Shown: one piece after another, positions 1 through 4,657 of the stretch
How positions within the stretch are numbered: position 1 is the stretch's first letter
Layout: the number at the start of each line of letters is the position of its first letter
Assembly (NCBI GenBank): GCA_014860725.1
Contig: JACZJD010000644.1
Location: 1 to 5,395 of the forward strand
Direction: 5' to 3'
DNA: 5,395 nt
Source: Aquamicrobium sp.
Lineage (GTDB): Bacteria; Pseudomonadota; Alphaproteobacteria; Rhizobiales; Rhizobiaceae
Notes under the pieces: generated by a model
The model's database searches: none
What the model was told of the DNA's origin: nothing
Seen by the model: the letters and a program-made list of their open reading frames with translations, nothing else
Program-made: the position numbers and the translations under genes

Positions 1-19
1 GCCCCTCGCCGACGATCAT
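1..19 (-). CDS. Start of probable 3-dehydroquinate synthase gene (aroB), truncated by window edge
   Basis: Only six codons are visible (M-I-V-G-E-G). The ATG at 19-17 overlaps the TGA stop of aroK (18-16) in an ATGA arrangement, the usual sign of translational coupling in an operon. In many Hyphomicrobiales the gene directly after aroK is aroB, whose product makes 3-dehydroquinate in the shikimate pathway. The aroB identity is inferred from gene order, because six residues cannot identify a family. Confidence 0.45.
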
Positions 20-609
20 TGCGCCGCCCTTTCCTCGTCCTTGCGTCCGAGATACTCGCCGAGCCTGGCCAGCGTCTCGTCCGCTATGATTTCACGCTTC
101 GCGTCGCGCGTCTCGACCGTGATGTCGGCGAGCGCGTAGACCGGATACCGCTCCGCCATCAGCCGCTCCATCACGGCGCGCGGATCGGCGCTCCTCAGGA
201 GCGGGCGGTTCTGGTTCTTGGCCACGCACTCCATCAGCAGGTCGAGGCTCGCCTTCAGCCAGATGGAGATGCCGCGCTCGGCCACCGCGCCGCGCGTCTG
301 CGCGTTCATGAAGGCGCCGCCGCCGGTCGAGACCACGCGCGGCCCCTCGCGCAGCAGCCGGTCGATGACGCGCTGCTCCAGCGCGCGGAACTCGGGCTCG
401 CCGTAGCGCTCGAACAGCTCCGGGATCGACATGCGCGATACCGCCTCGATCTCGTGATCGCTGTCGATGAAGGGCAGGCCGAGAAGCTGGGCGATGCGGC
501 GGCCGATGGCGGTCTTGCCCGCGCCCATCAGCCCGACGAAGACGATGGTGCGGTCCCCCAGCCGGCCGCGGACCGTTTCCGCGAGTTCCGTCAATGGCTC
601 TTCCGTCAT
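16..609 (-). CDS. aroK: Shikimate kinase
   Basis: This cytoplasmic enzyme phosphorylates shikimate with ATP to shikimate 3-phosphate, on the route to chorismate and the aromatic amino acids. The 197-aa product shows the full family pattern. The Walker A loop GLMGAGKT is at residues 26-33, and the shikimate-binding DSD at 49-51. An FR..E segment covers 74-78 (shikimate-contacting Arg75), the GGG motif is at 96-98, and the lid NRPLL with Arg135 follows. An adenine-site RYPVY closes the set near 154-158. The frame is open upstream to 762, but I place the start at 609: GAGGCGAGGCG lies just before that ATG, and the extra 51 residues are arginine-rich, unlike the family, and would overlap the likely promoter. 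The stop overlaps the next ATG (probable aroB). The 11-residue charged tail (about 187-197) is variable in the family. Confidence 0.95.
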   Translation of the reverse strand: MTEEPLTELAETVRGRLGDRTIVFVGLMGAGKTAIGRRIAQLLGLPFIDSDHEIEAVSRMSIPELFERYGEPEFRALEQRVIDRLLREGPRVVSTGGGAFMNAQTRGAVAERGISIWLKASLDLLMECVAKNQNRPLLRSADPRAVMERLMAERYPVYALADITVETRDAKREIIADETLARLGEYLGRKDEERAAQ

Positions 610-632
610 CGCCTCGCCTCGTTTCGCGCGGT

Positions 633-661
633 ATCGACATGAAAAGCACGATTGCGTCAAG
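633..661 (-). promoter_or_regulatory. Probable housekeeping promoter of aroK
   Basis: On the minus strand CTTGAC (661-656) is an exact match to the alphaproteobacterial sigma-70 -35 box. It is followed after 17 bp by GTCGAT (638-633), a poor -10 box. Transcription would start near 627, leaving a leader of about 18 nt that contains the ribosome binding site. The -35 is strong and the -10 weak, so confidence is moderate. Confidence 0.45.
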
Positions 662-685
662 CGGGCGCGCGAGCGGCTTCGGTTC

Positions 686-714
686 TTGAAATGCCCGGCC
701 TGCCGTCCCATAAC
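686..714 (+). promoter_or_regulatory. Probable housekeeping promoter of the 49-aa membrane protein gene
   Basis: TTGAAA (686-691), 17 bp, then CATAAC (709-714) resembles a sigma-70 promoter, with 5 of 6 and 4 of 6 matches to the general consensus. The predicted start near 721 gives a leader of about 32 nt before the ATG at 753. It is divergent from the aroK promoter, and the two -35 boxes are about 24 bp apart. Confidence 0.45.
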
Positions 715-752
715 GGCACGGGTTCGCGGTCGCAACGAATGCAGGCAGGAGC

Positions 753-902
753 ATGCCGACACTTTTCAGGTTCCTGACCACGCTGGCCGTGCTGGCGGGC
801 CTCGCCTATGGCGCCATGTACGCGCTGGTGCTCTATGTCGAGCCGAGGAAGGGCGAGATGACCGTCCGCATCCCGCCCGAGCGCCTCAATCCGCCGCGAT
901 AG
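753..902 (+). CDS. Small single-pass membrane protein of unknown function
   Basis: A 49-codon ORF starts at an ATG with GCAGGAG just upstream and ends with TAG. Residues 1-7 are short and basic. Residues about 8-29 (from [13 protein letters not shown] to ALVLYV) form one hydrophobic membrane span. The tail [20 protein letters not shown] is polar and ends in a proline-rich stretch. The codons show the GC-rich third positions expected of a native gene. From memory, similar short proteins with a conserved [16 protein letters not shown] tail occur next to aroK in rhizobial genomes. The loop size and charge suggest the N-terminus inside and the tail in the periplasm or facing the membrane, but topology is uncertain. 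No function is known to me, and none can be read from the context. Confidence 0.8.
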   Translation: MPTLFRFLTTLAVLAGLAYGAMYALVLYVEPRKGEMTVRIPPERLNPPR

Positions 903-960
903 CCGCCCGGTCGTTCCGAAACCGGCCGCGGCGATCGCGAAAAATAATTCGCCGCCCGAT

Positions 961-985
961 GGAACCTTGCCTTTCGCCGCGCATT
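961..985 (+). promoter_or_regulatory. EcfG-like promoter in front of the putative small RNA
   Basis: GGAAC (961-965) is followed after exactly 16 bp by CATT (982-985), one base off the CGTT -10 element. The 16-bp spacing equals that of the four exact EcfG sites in this window. An A/T-rich tract (about 940-950, AAAAATAATT) lies where an UP element would sit. Transcription would start near 991-993, at the foot of the long stem-loop. A housekeeping alternative (CTTGCC at 966-971 with CTATTG at 986-991) has only 14 bp between boxes and is weaker. Confidence 0.45.
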
Positions 986-990
986 CTATT

Positions 991-1108
991 GCCTGGCAGC
1001 GGGTGTCCCGAACCCCATAGCCCCCCAAACGGGATGCTGCGTTGCCAGGGCGGGCGATTTCAAAGAATCAGCACCGCAGGAAAAGCCGGCCGCAAGGCCG
1101 GCTTTTCC
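991..1108 (+). ncRNA. Putative small regulatory RNA with C-rich loop and intrinsic terminator
   Basis: No ORF of note lies here, yet the stretch has the parts of a small RNA gene. A promoter-like site is at 961-985. A stem-loop follows: arm 992-1001 pairs with 1040-1049 (10 bp, one G-U), then after an internal loop 1006-1010 pairs with 1030-1034 (5 bp). The 19-nt apical loop (1011-1029) contains CCCC and CCCCCC. A short A/U-rich linker follows (about 1058-1071), then a perfect terminator hairpin at 1079-1108 with a TTTT tract in its 3' arm. The predicted size is about 115 nt. C-rich loops that pair with Shine-Dalgarno sequences are known in alphaproteobacterial small RNAs, including the sigma-T-controlled GsrN of Caulobacter. 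I see similarity of plan, not a proven family match. Alternatively this is only a structured terminator region for the neighbouring genes. Confidence 0.45.
1079..1108. terminator. Bidirectional intrinsic terminator
   Basis: The arms GGAAAAGCCGGCC (1079-1091) and GGCCGGCTTTTCC (1096-1108) are perfectly complementary over 13 bp around a GCAA loop. A4 and T4 tracts sit on opposite sides of the GC core, so transcripts in either direction end in U4. On the minus strand it lies 48 bp past the histidine kinase stop. On the plus strand it would end the putative small RNA or read-through from the 49-aa gene. Confidence 0.8.
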
Positions 1109-1155
1109 GCATTCGGGGGATGGTTCCCGTGGTGCGGTCGGGACGCGGCTTGCTT

Positions 1156-2124
1156 TCAGGTCGTTTCGAAATTGCCGGCCGGGACTTCGAGCCGGTAGTC
1201 GAGGCGGCCGTCGCCGACGTCGAACCGCGCCGTGCCGGCGAGCGACATCGGCACCACCCGCTCCAGCGCCACGCTGGCGAAATCCTTGCGCTCGGGCAGG
1301 CCGTCGGCATCCGACGCCTCGCTCCAGATCAGCACCAGCGACGGCGACGCCGCATCCGGCTCGCGCACGAGCGAGGCGGTGAGCTGCGCCTGGCCGCCGG
1401 GCTGCGCCAGCGCGCCGTGGCTCATCGAGTTGACGATCAGCTCGTGCAGGGCGAGCCCGATATGCAGCGCCGCATTGGGGTTGAGGTGGACGTCGACGCC
1501 GGCGAAGCGCACGCCCTCGTCGCCCTCCTCGCGGTAGCGCGCGATCTGGCCCTCGACCAGCTCGCTCAGCATGGCGCCGCGCCAGTTTGACGACGTCACC
1601 AGGTCCTGCGACGAGGCAAGCGAATGCAGCCGGCCGCGGAAGCGCTCGAGGAAGCTGTCGATGCCGGAGGCATGGCGGCCGGTCTGGGTGGCGATGCTCT
1701 GGATGATGGCGAGGAGGTTCTTGGAGCGGTGGCTGACCTCGCGCAGGAGCGTGCGCAGCGTCTGCTCGCGGTGCTTGCGGTCGGTGACCTCGACCATCGT
1801 CGTCACCACGCCGGCGATCTCGTCGTCGTCCTCGCCGCGGTCGGCGTCGATCCACATGTCGTACCAGCGGCCGCCATGCTCGACGCCCTCGTGGAACTCC
1901 AGCTTCTCGGGGACGCCCGAGGCCAGCACCTCGCGCTTCATCTCCATGATGCGCTCGGCCATCGGCGCGGAGAGGAAGTCGGCGTCGGTCTTGCCGAGGA
2001 TGTCGCCGTCCGACCATTCCGGGGGCACGTTCTGTCCCCACAGGACATGCAGGTCCGGCGTCTGGTAGATGACGATGATGCCCGTGTTGCGCAGCGCGCG
2101 CAGCAAACCCCGCCTCAGCTGCAC
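1156..2124 (-). CDS. PAS-HWE family sensor histidine kinase, probable input to the general stress response
   Basis: This predicted soluble kinase senses through a PAS domain and autophosphorylates on histidine. From the GTG at 2124 it is 322 aa. The PAS domain (about residues 8-115) starts with ALRNTGIIVIYQ and ends with the PAC-like VVTTMVEVTDRK. The dimerisation helix SHRSKN carries the likely phospho-histidine His132. The N-box ALHELIVNSMSHGAL (225-239) has the family His227 and Asn232, and W267-S-E269 completes the H/W-E signature of HWE kinases. No membrane span or signal peptide is visible. The glycine-rich ATP-lid region is weak: DFAS (281-284) stands where GFGS is usual. The frame stays open to an ATG at 2343, but that extension is Arg/Gly-rich and unlike a domain. 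I prefer GTG 2124, which GGGACGGGGTGG precedes. GTG 2169 is possible. Proximity to phyR suggests a PhyK-like role, which is an inference. Confidence 0.85.
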   Translation of the reverse strand: MQLRRGLLRALRNTGIIVIYQTPDLHVLWGQNVPPEWSDGDILGKTDADFLSAPMAERIMEMKREVLASGVPEKLEFHEGVEHGGRWYDMWIDADRGEDDDEIAGVVTTMVEVTDRKHREQTLRTLLREVSHRSKNLLAIIQSIATQTGRHASGIDSFLERFRGRLHSLASSQDLVTSSNWRGAMLSELVEGQIARYREEGDEGVRFAGVDVHLNPNAALHIGLALHELIVNSMSHGALAQPGGQAQLTASLVREPDAASPSLVLIWSEASDADGLPERKDFASVALERVVPMSLAGTARFDVGDGRLDYRLEVPAGNFETT

Positions 2125-2290
2125 TTTACCACCCCGTCCCGTGCTGCCTGCGTTTCGCGATCTCTCCACCGGCCGGTCCGGTCGTCCCGAGTCCTGGCCC
2201 GTGTCCCCGAGAGTCGCGTCTCCGCCGCGCTTCCGCCCGGCGTCCCAAGGATAGTCCGGAAAATGTGAACGAAGCCTGACCCATTCATTC

Positions 2291-2330
2291 CGGGTTCCAT
2301 GCGCCGGGTTCCATGCGTTGCGGTTCCATG
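2291..2330. repeat. Three short tandem GGTTCCATG repeats
   Basis: Units 2291-2304 and 2305-2318 are 14 bp and differ at one base. A degenerate third copy lies at 2319-2333. Read on the minus strand, each gives ATGGAACC, which contains the GGAAC of an EcfG -35 element and points towards the kinase gene. None has CGTT at a spacing of 16 bp, so they are not complete promoters. Confidence 0.7.
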
Positions 2331-2397
2331 ACGGCCGGCTCAACGACGACCGCGCCGGACAACCGCAAGCATCATGCCCGGGCTGTCCGGCGGGAGA

Positions 2398-2429
2398 CGG
2401 AACCCCCAGTGAGGGGCTGCGGGGTTCCG
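2398..2429. terminator. Stem-loop downstream of the DUF1328 gene, possible terminator
   Basis: CGGAACCCC (2398-2406) pairs fully with GGGGTTCCG (2421-2429) around a 14-nt loop. It lies 57 bp past the minus-strand stop of the DUF1328 gene. There is no T-run after it (GTCTCCC follows on the minus strand), so it may be a weak or 3'-end-stabilising hairpin rather than a classical terminator. Confidence 0.4.
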
Positions 2430-2485
2430 GCTCTCATTCGCGCCTGGCCGCGCCTGGCCATGACCGCGCGAAACGATGCGCTGCG

Positions 2486-2653
2486 TCAGCCCGCCCGCCT
2501 CATCAGCCCCGCGACGAGCGAGATGACGAGGAAGGCGAGGAAGATGAAGAACAGGATCTGCGCGATGCCTGCGGAGGCGCCCGCGATGCCGCCGAAGCCG
2601 AGAGCGCCGGCAATGATCGCGACGACGAGAAACACGAGTGTCCAGTAGAGCAT
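2486..2653 (-). CDS. DUF1328 (YtjA-type) small membrane protein, general stress response output
   Basis: The 55-aa product is nearly all membrane: span one about 4-20 ([19 protein letters not shown]), a small Gly/Ala turn (21-29), span two about 30-50, and the end RRAG. The opening [16 protein letters not shown], the central GFGGIAG and the two-span layout are typical of DUF1328 proteins, which are about 50-60 aa and widespread in proteobacteria with no assigned biochemical role. The start at 2653 has an excellent AAGGAGA site, and a longer frame to 2740 is Arg/Phe-rich and would cover the promoter. Just upstream is an exact EcfG promoter, so its expression should rise in stress together with phyR and nepR-ecfG. 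It lies between phyR and the kinase gene but has its own promoter and probably its own terminator. Confidence 0.9.
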   Translation of the reverse strand: MLYWTLVFLVVAIIAGALGFGGIAGASAGIAQILFFIFLAFLVISLVAGLMRRAG

Positions 2654-2722
2654 GGTCTGTCTCCTTACGAACGGCGCCTGGAAACCGGCGCCTGAAAACG
2701 GAAATCCGAAACGGTCCCGAAA

Positions 2723-2747
2723 AACGCGGCGCTGCCGCATTGGTTCC
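2723..2747 (-). promoter_or_regulatory. EcfG promoter of the DUF1328 gene
   Basis: On the minus strand GGAAC (2747-2743), exactly 16 bp, then CGTT (2726-2723) matches the general stress response promoter without mismatch. The expected start near 2716 leaves a leader of about 63 nt before the ATG at 2653. Confidence 0.85.
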
Positions 2748-2781
2748 GCGCCGCCGCCGCATTTCGGGCTGCGCCGGCAAA

Positions 2782-2807
2782 GAAAAGGCCGCCCCGGAAG
2801 GCGGCCT
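2782..2807 (-). terminator. Intrinsic terminator of phyR
   Basis: On the minus strand the 8-bp stem AGGCCGCC/GGCGGCCT (2807-2800 with 2793-2786) closes a 6-nt loop, and the 3' arm runs into TTTTCTTT. It starts 52 bp after the phyR stop, separating phyR from the DUF1328 promoter that follows. Confidence 0.85.
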
Positions 2808-2858
2808 CGTCATGGATGCGGATCGGCGGTTCGGGCCGCCGACCGGGGCACGGGAGCG

Positions 2859-3653
2859 TCAGGCCGCGGCCTGCGCCTGCCGGTCGAAGAACAGGGCCTG
2901 GCTGATGAGCGCCTTGACCATGTCCGGGTTGAACGGCTTGGTGACGAGGAAGGCCGGCTCCGGCCGCTCGCCGGTCAGCAGGCGCTCGGGGAAGGCGGTG
3001 ATGAAGATCACCGGCACCGGCGTGCCGGCCAGGATCTCGTTGACCGCGTCGATGCCGGACGAGCCGTCGGCGAGCTGGATGTCGGCGAGCACCATCCGGG
3101 GGTTGGTCCGCGCGAACAGCGCCACCGCCTCCTTGTGGGTGCGGGCGGTGCCGACGACGCGGTGGCCGAGGCTTTCGACCATCTGCTCGATGTCCATCGC
3201 GATCAGCGGCTCGTCCTCGATGATGAGGACGTCGGTCGCCACCTGGCGCGAAATCTCGTCGCTGGCCTCGGAGAGGAGCGCCGCGAACGTCTTCTCGTCG
3301 ACGTCGAGCACCTCGGCGGCCTCGGCCTCGGAGAAGCCCTCGACCGCGACGAGCAGGAACGCCTGGCGCGGCAGCGGCGCGAGCGCGGAGAGGTTGGCCG
3401 CGGCCCTCGTCTCCCAGGCCGGCTGGCTCTCGGGGTCGGGCACGCGGATGCCGACGGAGGTGAACAGCTTGGTGAAGATGCGGTAGAGCGCGATGCGGTC
3501 GCTCGACAGCTCGGGGAACACGCTGACGTCGGCGATGATCGTCTCCAGCGTGGCGGCCACGAGCGCGTCTCCGCTGGTCTGCGAACCGGTCAGGGCGCGC
3601 GAGAAGCGCCTGAGGAACGGCAGATGCGGGGCGATCCGTGCGGACAAGGTCAT
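2859..3653 (-). CDS. phyR: PhyR, anti-anti-sigma response regulator of the general stress response
   Basis: PhyR is the phosphorylation-controlled switch of the alphaproteobacterial stress response. When phosphorylated, its sigma-like domain binds NepR and so releases EcfG. The 264-aa length and domain order fit the family. Residues about 5-135 are an EcfG-like sigma domain, with a region-4-like LPRQAFLLVAVEGFSEAEAAEVL at about 94-116. Residues about 140-258 are a receiver domain with acidic pocket Glu146/Asp147, phospho-acceptor Asp191 (LADIQL), Thr219 (FITAFPERLLTG) and Lys239 (VTKPF). All receiver key residues are present, so it should be phosphorylatable. The start at 3653 has GAGGGAG about 10 nt upstream. 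It is divergent from nepR-ecfG and is driven by an exact EcfG promoter, giving positive feedback. An intrinsic terminator follows at 2782-2807. Confidence 0.97.
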   Translation of the reverse strand: MTLSARIAPHLPFLRRFSRALTGSQTSGDALVAATLETIIADVSVFPELSSDRIALYRIFTKLFTSVGIRVPDPESQPAWETRAAANLSALAPLPRQAFLLVAVEGFSEAEAAEVLDVDEKTFAALLSEASDEISRQVATDVLIIEDEPLIAMDIEQMVESLGHRVVGTARTHKEAVALFARTNPRMVLADIQLADGSSGIDAVNEILAGTPVPVIFITAFPERLLTGERPEPAFLVTKPFNPDMVKALISQALFFDRQAQAAA

Positions 3654-3713
3654 GATATGGCGTCTCCCTCAACGACGATGCATGAAATCAATATGGCATG
3701 CAGTTCGGGTCAA

Positions 3714-3738
3714 AACGCGGCCGTCCGAAAAAAGTTCC
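3714..3738 (-). promoter_or_regulatory. EcfG promoter of phyR
   Basis: On the minus strand GGAAC (3738-3734), exactly 16 bp beginning with a T6 tract, then CGTT (3717-3714). The expected start near 3707 gives a leader of about 54 nt to the phyR ATG. Its -35 box forms the left arm of an 18-bp palindrome shared with the divergent nepR promoter. Confidence 0.9.
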
Positions 3739-3751
3739 CGGGCCCGGGAAC
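3734..3751. repeat. 18-bp perfect palindrome joining two EcfG -35 elements
   Basis: GTTCCCGGGCCCGGGAAC reads the same on both strands. Each end supplies GGAAC to one of two divergent EcfG promoters, and only 8 bp lie between the two -35 boxes. Two holoenzymes are unlikely to sit there at once, so the divergent promoters probably compete. It could also be read as an operator, but no known regulator site is recognised. Confidence 0.9.
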
Positions 3752-3771
3752 AAATGCGGGAAAGCCGCGTT
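3747..3771 (+). promoter_or_regulatory. EcfG promoter of the leader ORF-nepR-ecfG operon
   Basis: GGAAC (3747-3751), exactly 16 bp, then CGTT (3768-3771). The expected start near 3778 leaves about 90 nt before nepR, which includes the 17-codon leader ORF. It implies autoregulation of the sigma factor and its anti-sigma factor, as is known for this system. Confidence 0.92.
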
Positions 3772-3816
3772 AAGCTGCGGTCCGGGACGCCAGGCGGGCG
3801 GCCGGGGAAAGGAAAA

Positions 3817-3870
3817 ATGCGCATCGTGGACGTGCCCCGCCCGACGGGCACGGCACAGCGGGGGCAATGA
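3817..3870 (+). CDS. 17-codon leader ORF overlapping the nepR start
   Basis: ATG at 3817 is preceded by GGGGAAAGGAAAA, a better ribosome site than that of nepR. The peptide is MRIVDVPRPTGTAQRGQ, and its TGA (3868-3870) overlaps the nepR ATG (3867-3869) as ATGA. This layout suggests that nepR translation depends on, or is boosted by, ribosomes finishing the leader. A 7-bp stem (CGTGCCC 3831-3837 with GGGCACG 3846-3852) lies inside it. The C-rich 3834-3842 could instead pair with the G-rich stretch 3859-3864 in front of nepR. Whether the peptide itself matters is unknown, and it could be a chance ORF in a leader. Confidence 0.45.
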   Translation: MRIVDVPRPTGTAQRGQ

Positions 3871-4097
3871 GAACCAGCATGAAGACAGCAAGAGCGGCCG
3901 CTTCCGGCGGTCTGAAAAGAGCGGGAAGCCGCGCCGACCCACTCGGGCCGAACTCGGAAATCGGGCGGAAGCTCAAGCAATATTACGACGATCTCGTCTC
4001 TGAATCCGTCCCGGACCGGTTCCAGGACCTGCTGAGGCAGCTCGAGGATCGCGAGCATCCGGCGGCGGAGCCGGCGACGGCGAGCGACGGCGAGTGA
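3867..4097 (+). CDS. nepR: NepR, anti-sigma factor for EcfG
   Basis: NepR binds EcfG and holds it inactive until phosphorylated PhyR takes it away. The 76-aa protein has the family core at residues 31-60: helix one IGRKLKQYYDDLV, the linker SESVPDR, then helix two FQDLLRQLE. Flanks are low-complexity and probably disordered (Ala/Gly/Ser/Arg-rich 1-30, Ala/Glu-rich 61-76), as is usual for NepR. The ATG at 3867 overlaps the leader ORF stop. Its own ribosome site (GCGGGGGC) is weak, and an alternative ATG at 3879 would remove four residues outside the core. The stop lies 11 bp before the ecfG start, so the two are co-transcribed and probably co-translated at balanced levels. Confidence 0.95.
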   Translation: MRTSMKTARAAASGGLKRAGSRADPLGPNSEIGRKLKQYYDDLVSESVPDRFQDLLRQLEDREHPAAEPATASDGE

Positions 4098-4108
4098 GGG
4101 AAGCGCCC

Positions 4109-4657
4109 ATGGACGATCGTTCGACCTTCAGGCAGGATCTCCTTGCCGCGATCCCCAGCCTGCGCGCCTTCGCCATGTCGCTGGCGCAGAACGCCGACAA
4201 GGCCGACGATCTCGTCCAGGAGACGCTGGTCAAGGCCTGGGACAAGCAGGCCTCCTTCCAGCCCGGCACCAACCTCAAGGCGTGGGTGTTCACCATCCTG
4301 CGCAACGAGTTCTACTCGCAGATGCGCAAGCGCGGCCGCGAGGTGCAGGACAGCGACGGCGCCATCACCGGCCGCGTCGCCGTGCATCCGGGCCAGCACG
4401 GCGCGCTCGACCTCGGCGACTTCCGCGCCGCGCTGGAGACGCTGCCGGAGGACCAGCGCGAGGCGATCATCCTGATCGGCGCGTCGGGGTTCTCGTATGA
4501 AGAGGCGGCCGAAATCTGCGGCTGCGCGGTCGGCACGATCAAGAGCCGCGTCAGCCGCGCCCGCACCAGGCTTCAGGAGATTCTGGGCGTGTCCGGCGAG
4601 GCCGACTACGGCCCGGACGCGATCTCCTCGCAGGTCATGGGATCAAACGCCGCCTGA
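4109..4657 (+). CDS. ecfG: EcfG-type RNA polymerase sigma factor of the general stress response
   Basis: This ECF sigma factor (ECF15 group) directs RNA polymerase to GGAAC-N16/17-CGTT promoters. The 182-aa product has region 2 at about 10-75, with the -10-contacting DKADDLVQETLVKAW at 30-44 and LKAWVFTILRNEFYSQMRKR at 56-74. Region 4 is at about 105-158, with LPEDQREAIILIGASGFSY and the helix-turn-helix IKSRVSRARTRL (144-155). I choose ATG 4109 because GAGGGAAG stands before it; an upstream in-frame GTG (4094) would overlap the nepR stop and adds only five residues. A linker of about 30 residues between the regions is normal for the group. The last five codons (GSNAA and stop) lie in the first unit of a 28-bp tandem repeat. 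Together with phyR and nepR it forms the complete partner-switch set. Confidence 0.95.
   Translation: MDDRSTFRQDLLAAIPSLRAFAMSLAQNADKADDLVQETLVKAWDKQASFQPGTNLKAWVFTILRNEFYSQMRKRGREVQDSDGAITGRVAVHPGQHGALDLGDFRAALETLPEDQREAIILIGASGFSYEEAAEICGCAVGTIKSRVSRARTRLQEILGVSGEADYGPDAISSQVMGSNAA

Larger units (their letters stand above)
2125..2485. other. 361-bp non-coding stretch between the kinase and DUF1328 genes
   Basis: No convincing gene lies here on either strand. From right to left it holds a tandem 10-mer (CGCCTGGCC-type, 2441-2460), a 9-bp stem-loop (2398-2429), three copies of a GGTTCCATG repeat (2291-2330) and a weak EcfG-like site reading towards the kinase (minus strand GGAAT 2291-2287, 15 bp, CGTT 2271-2268). 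The rest, 2125-2266, is the probable leader or N-terminal extension region of the kinase gene. An in-frame extension of the kinase through 2343 cannot be excluded. Confidence 0.6.

Noticed and set aside
610..762. Longer aroK starting at 762
   Set aside because: The 51 added residues are Arg/Ser/Cys-rich and unlike shikimate kinases, and they cover the CTTGAC promoter and part of the divergent gene. The ATG at 609 has a good ribosome site.
903..950. Terminator for the 49-aa gene (CCGGT/ACCGG stem at 907-925)
   Set aside because: The stem is only 5 bp with no T-run after it on the plus strand. The strong hairpin at 1079-1108 is a better end point.
1042..2268. Long plus-strand ORFs opposite the kinase gene
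   Set aside because: They are Arg/Ala/Leu/His-rich antisense shadows in high-GC DNA. The minus-strand frame carries clear PAS and HWE kinase motifs.
2399..2428. Pair of EcfG promoters made by GGAAC on each strand (2399-2403 plus, 2428-2424 minus)
   Set aside because: Neither has CGTT 16 or 17 bp downstream. The two motifs are simply the arms of a stem-loop.
2441..2460. Tandem 10-mer CGCCTGGCC(G/A)
   Set aside because: Two copies of a GC-rich decamer are easily expected by chance or slippage, and no function is suggested.
2652..3773. Plus-strand ORF of about 370 codons opposite phyR
   Set aside because: It is a low-complexity Arg/Gly/Asp/His-rich product with no domain, mirroring the PhyR coding frame, and it crosses the phyR terminator and promoter.
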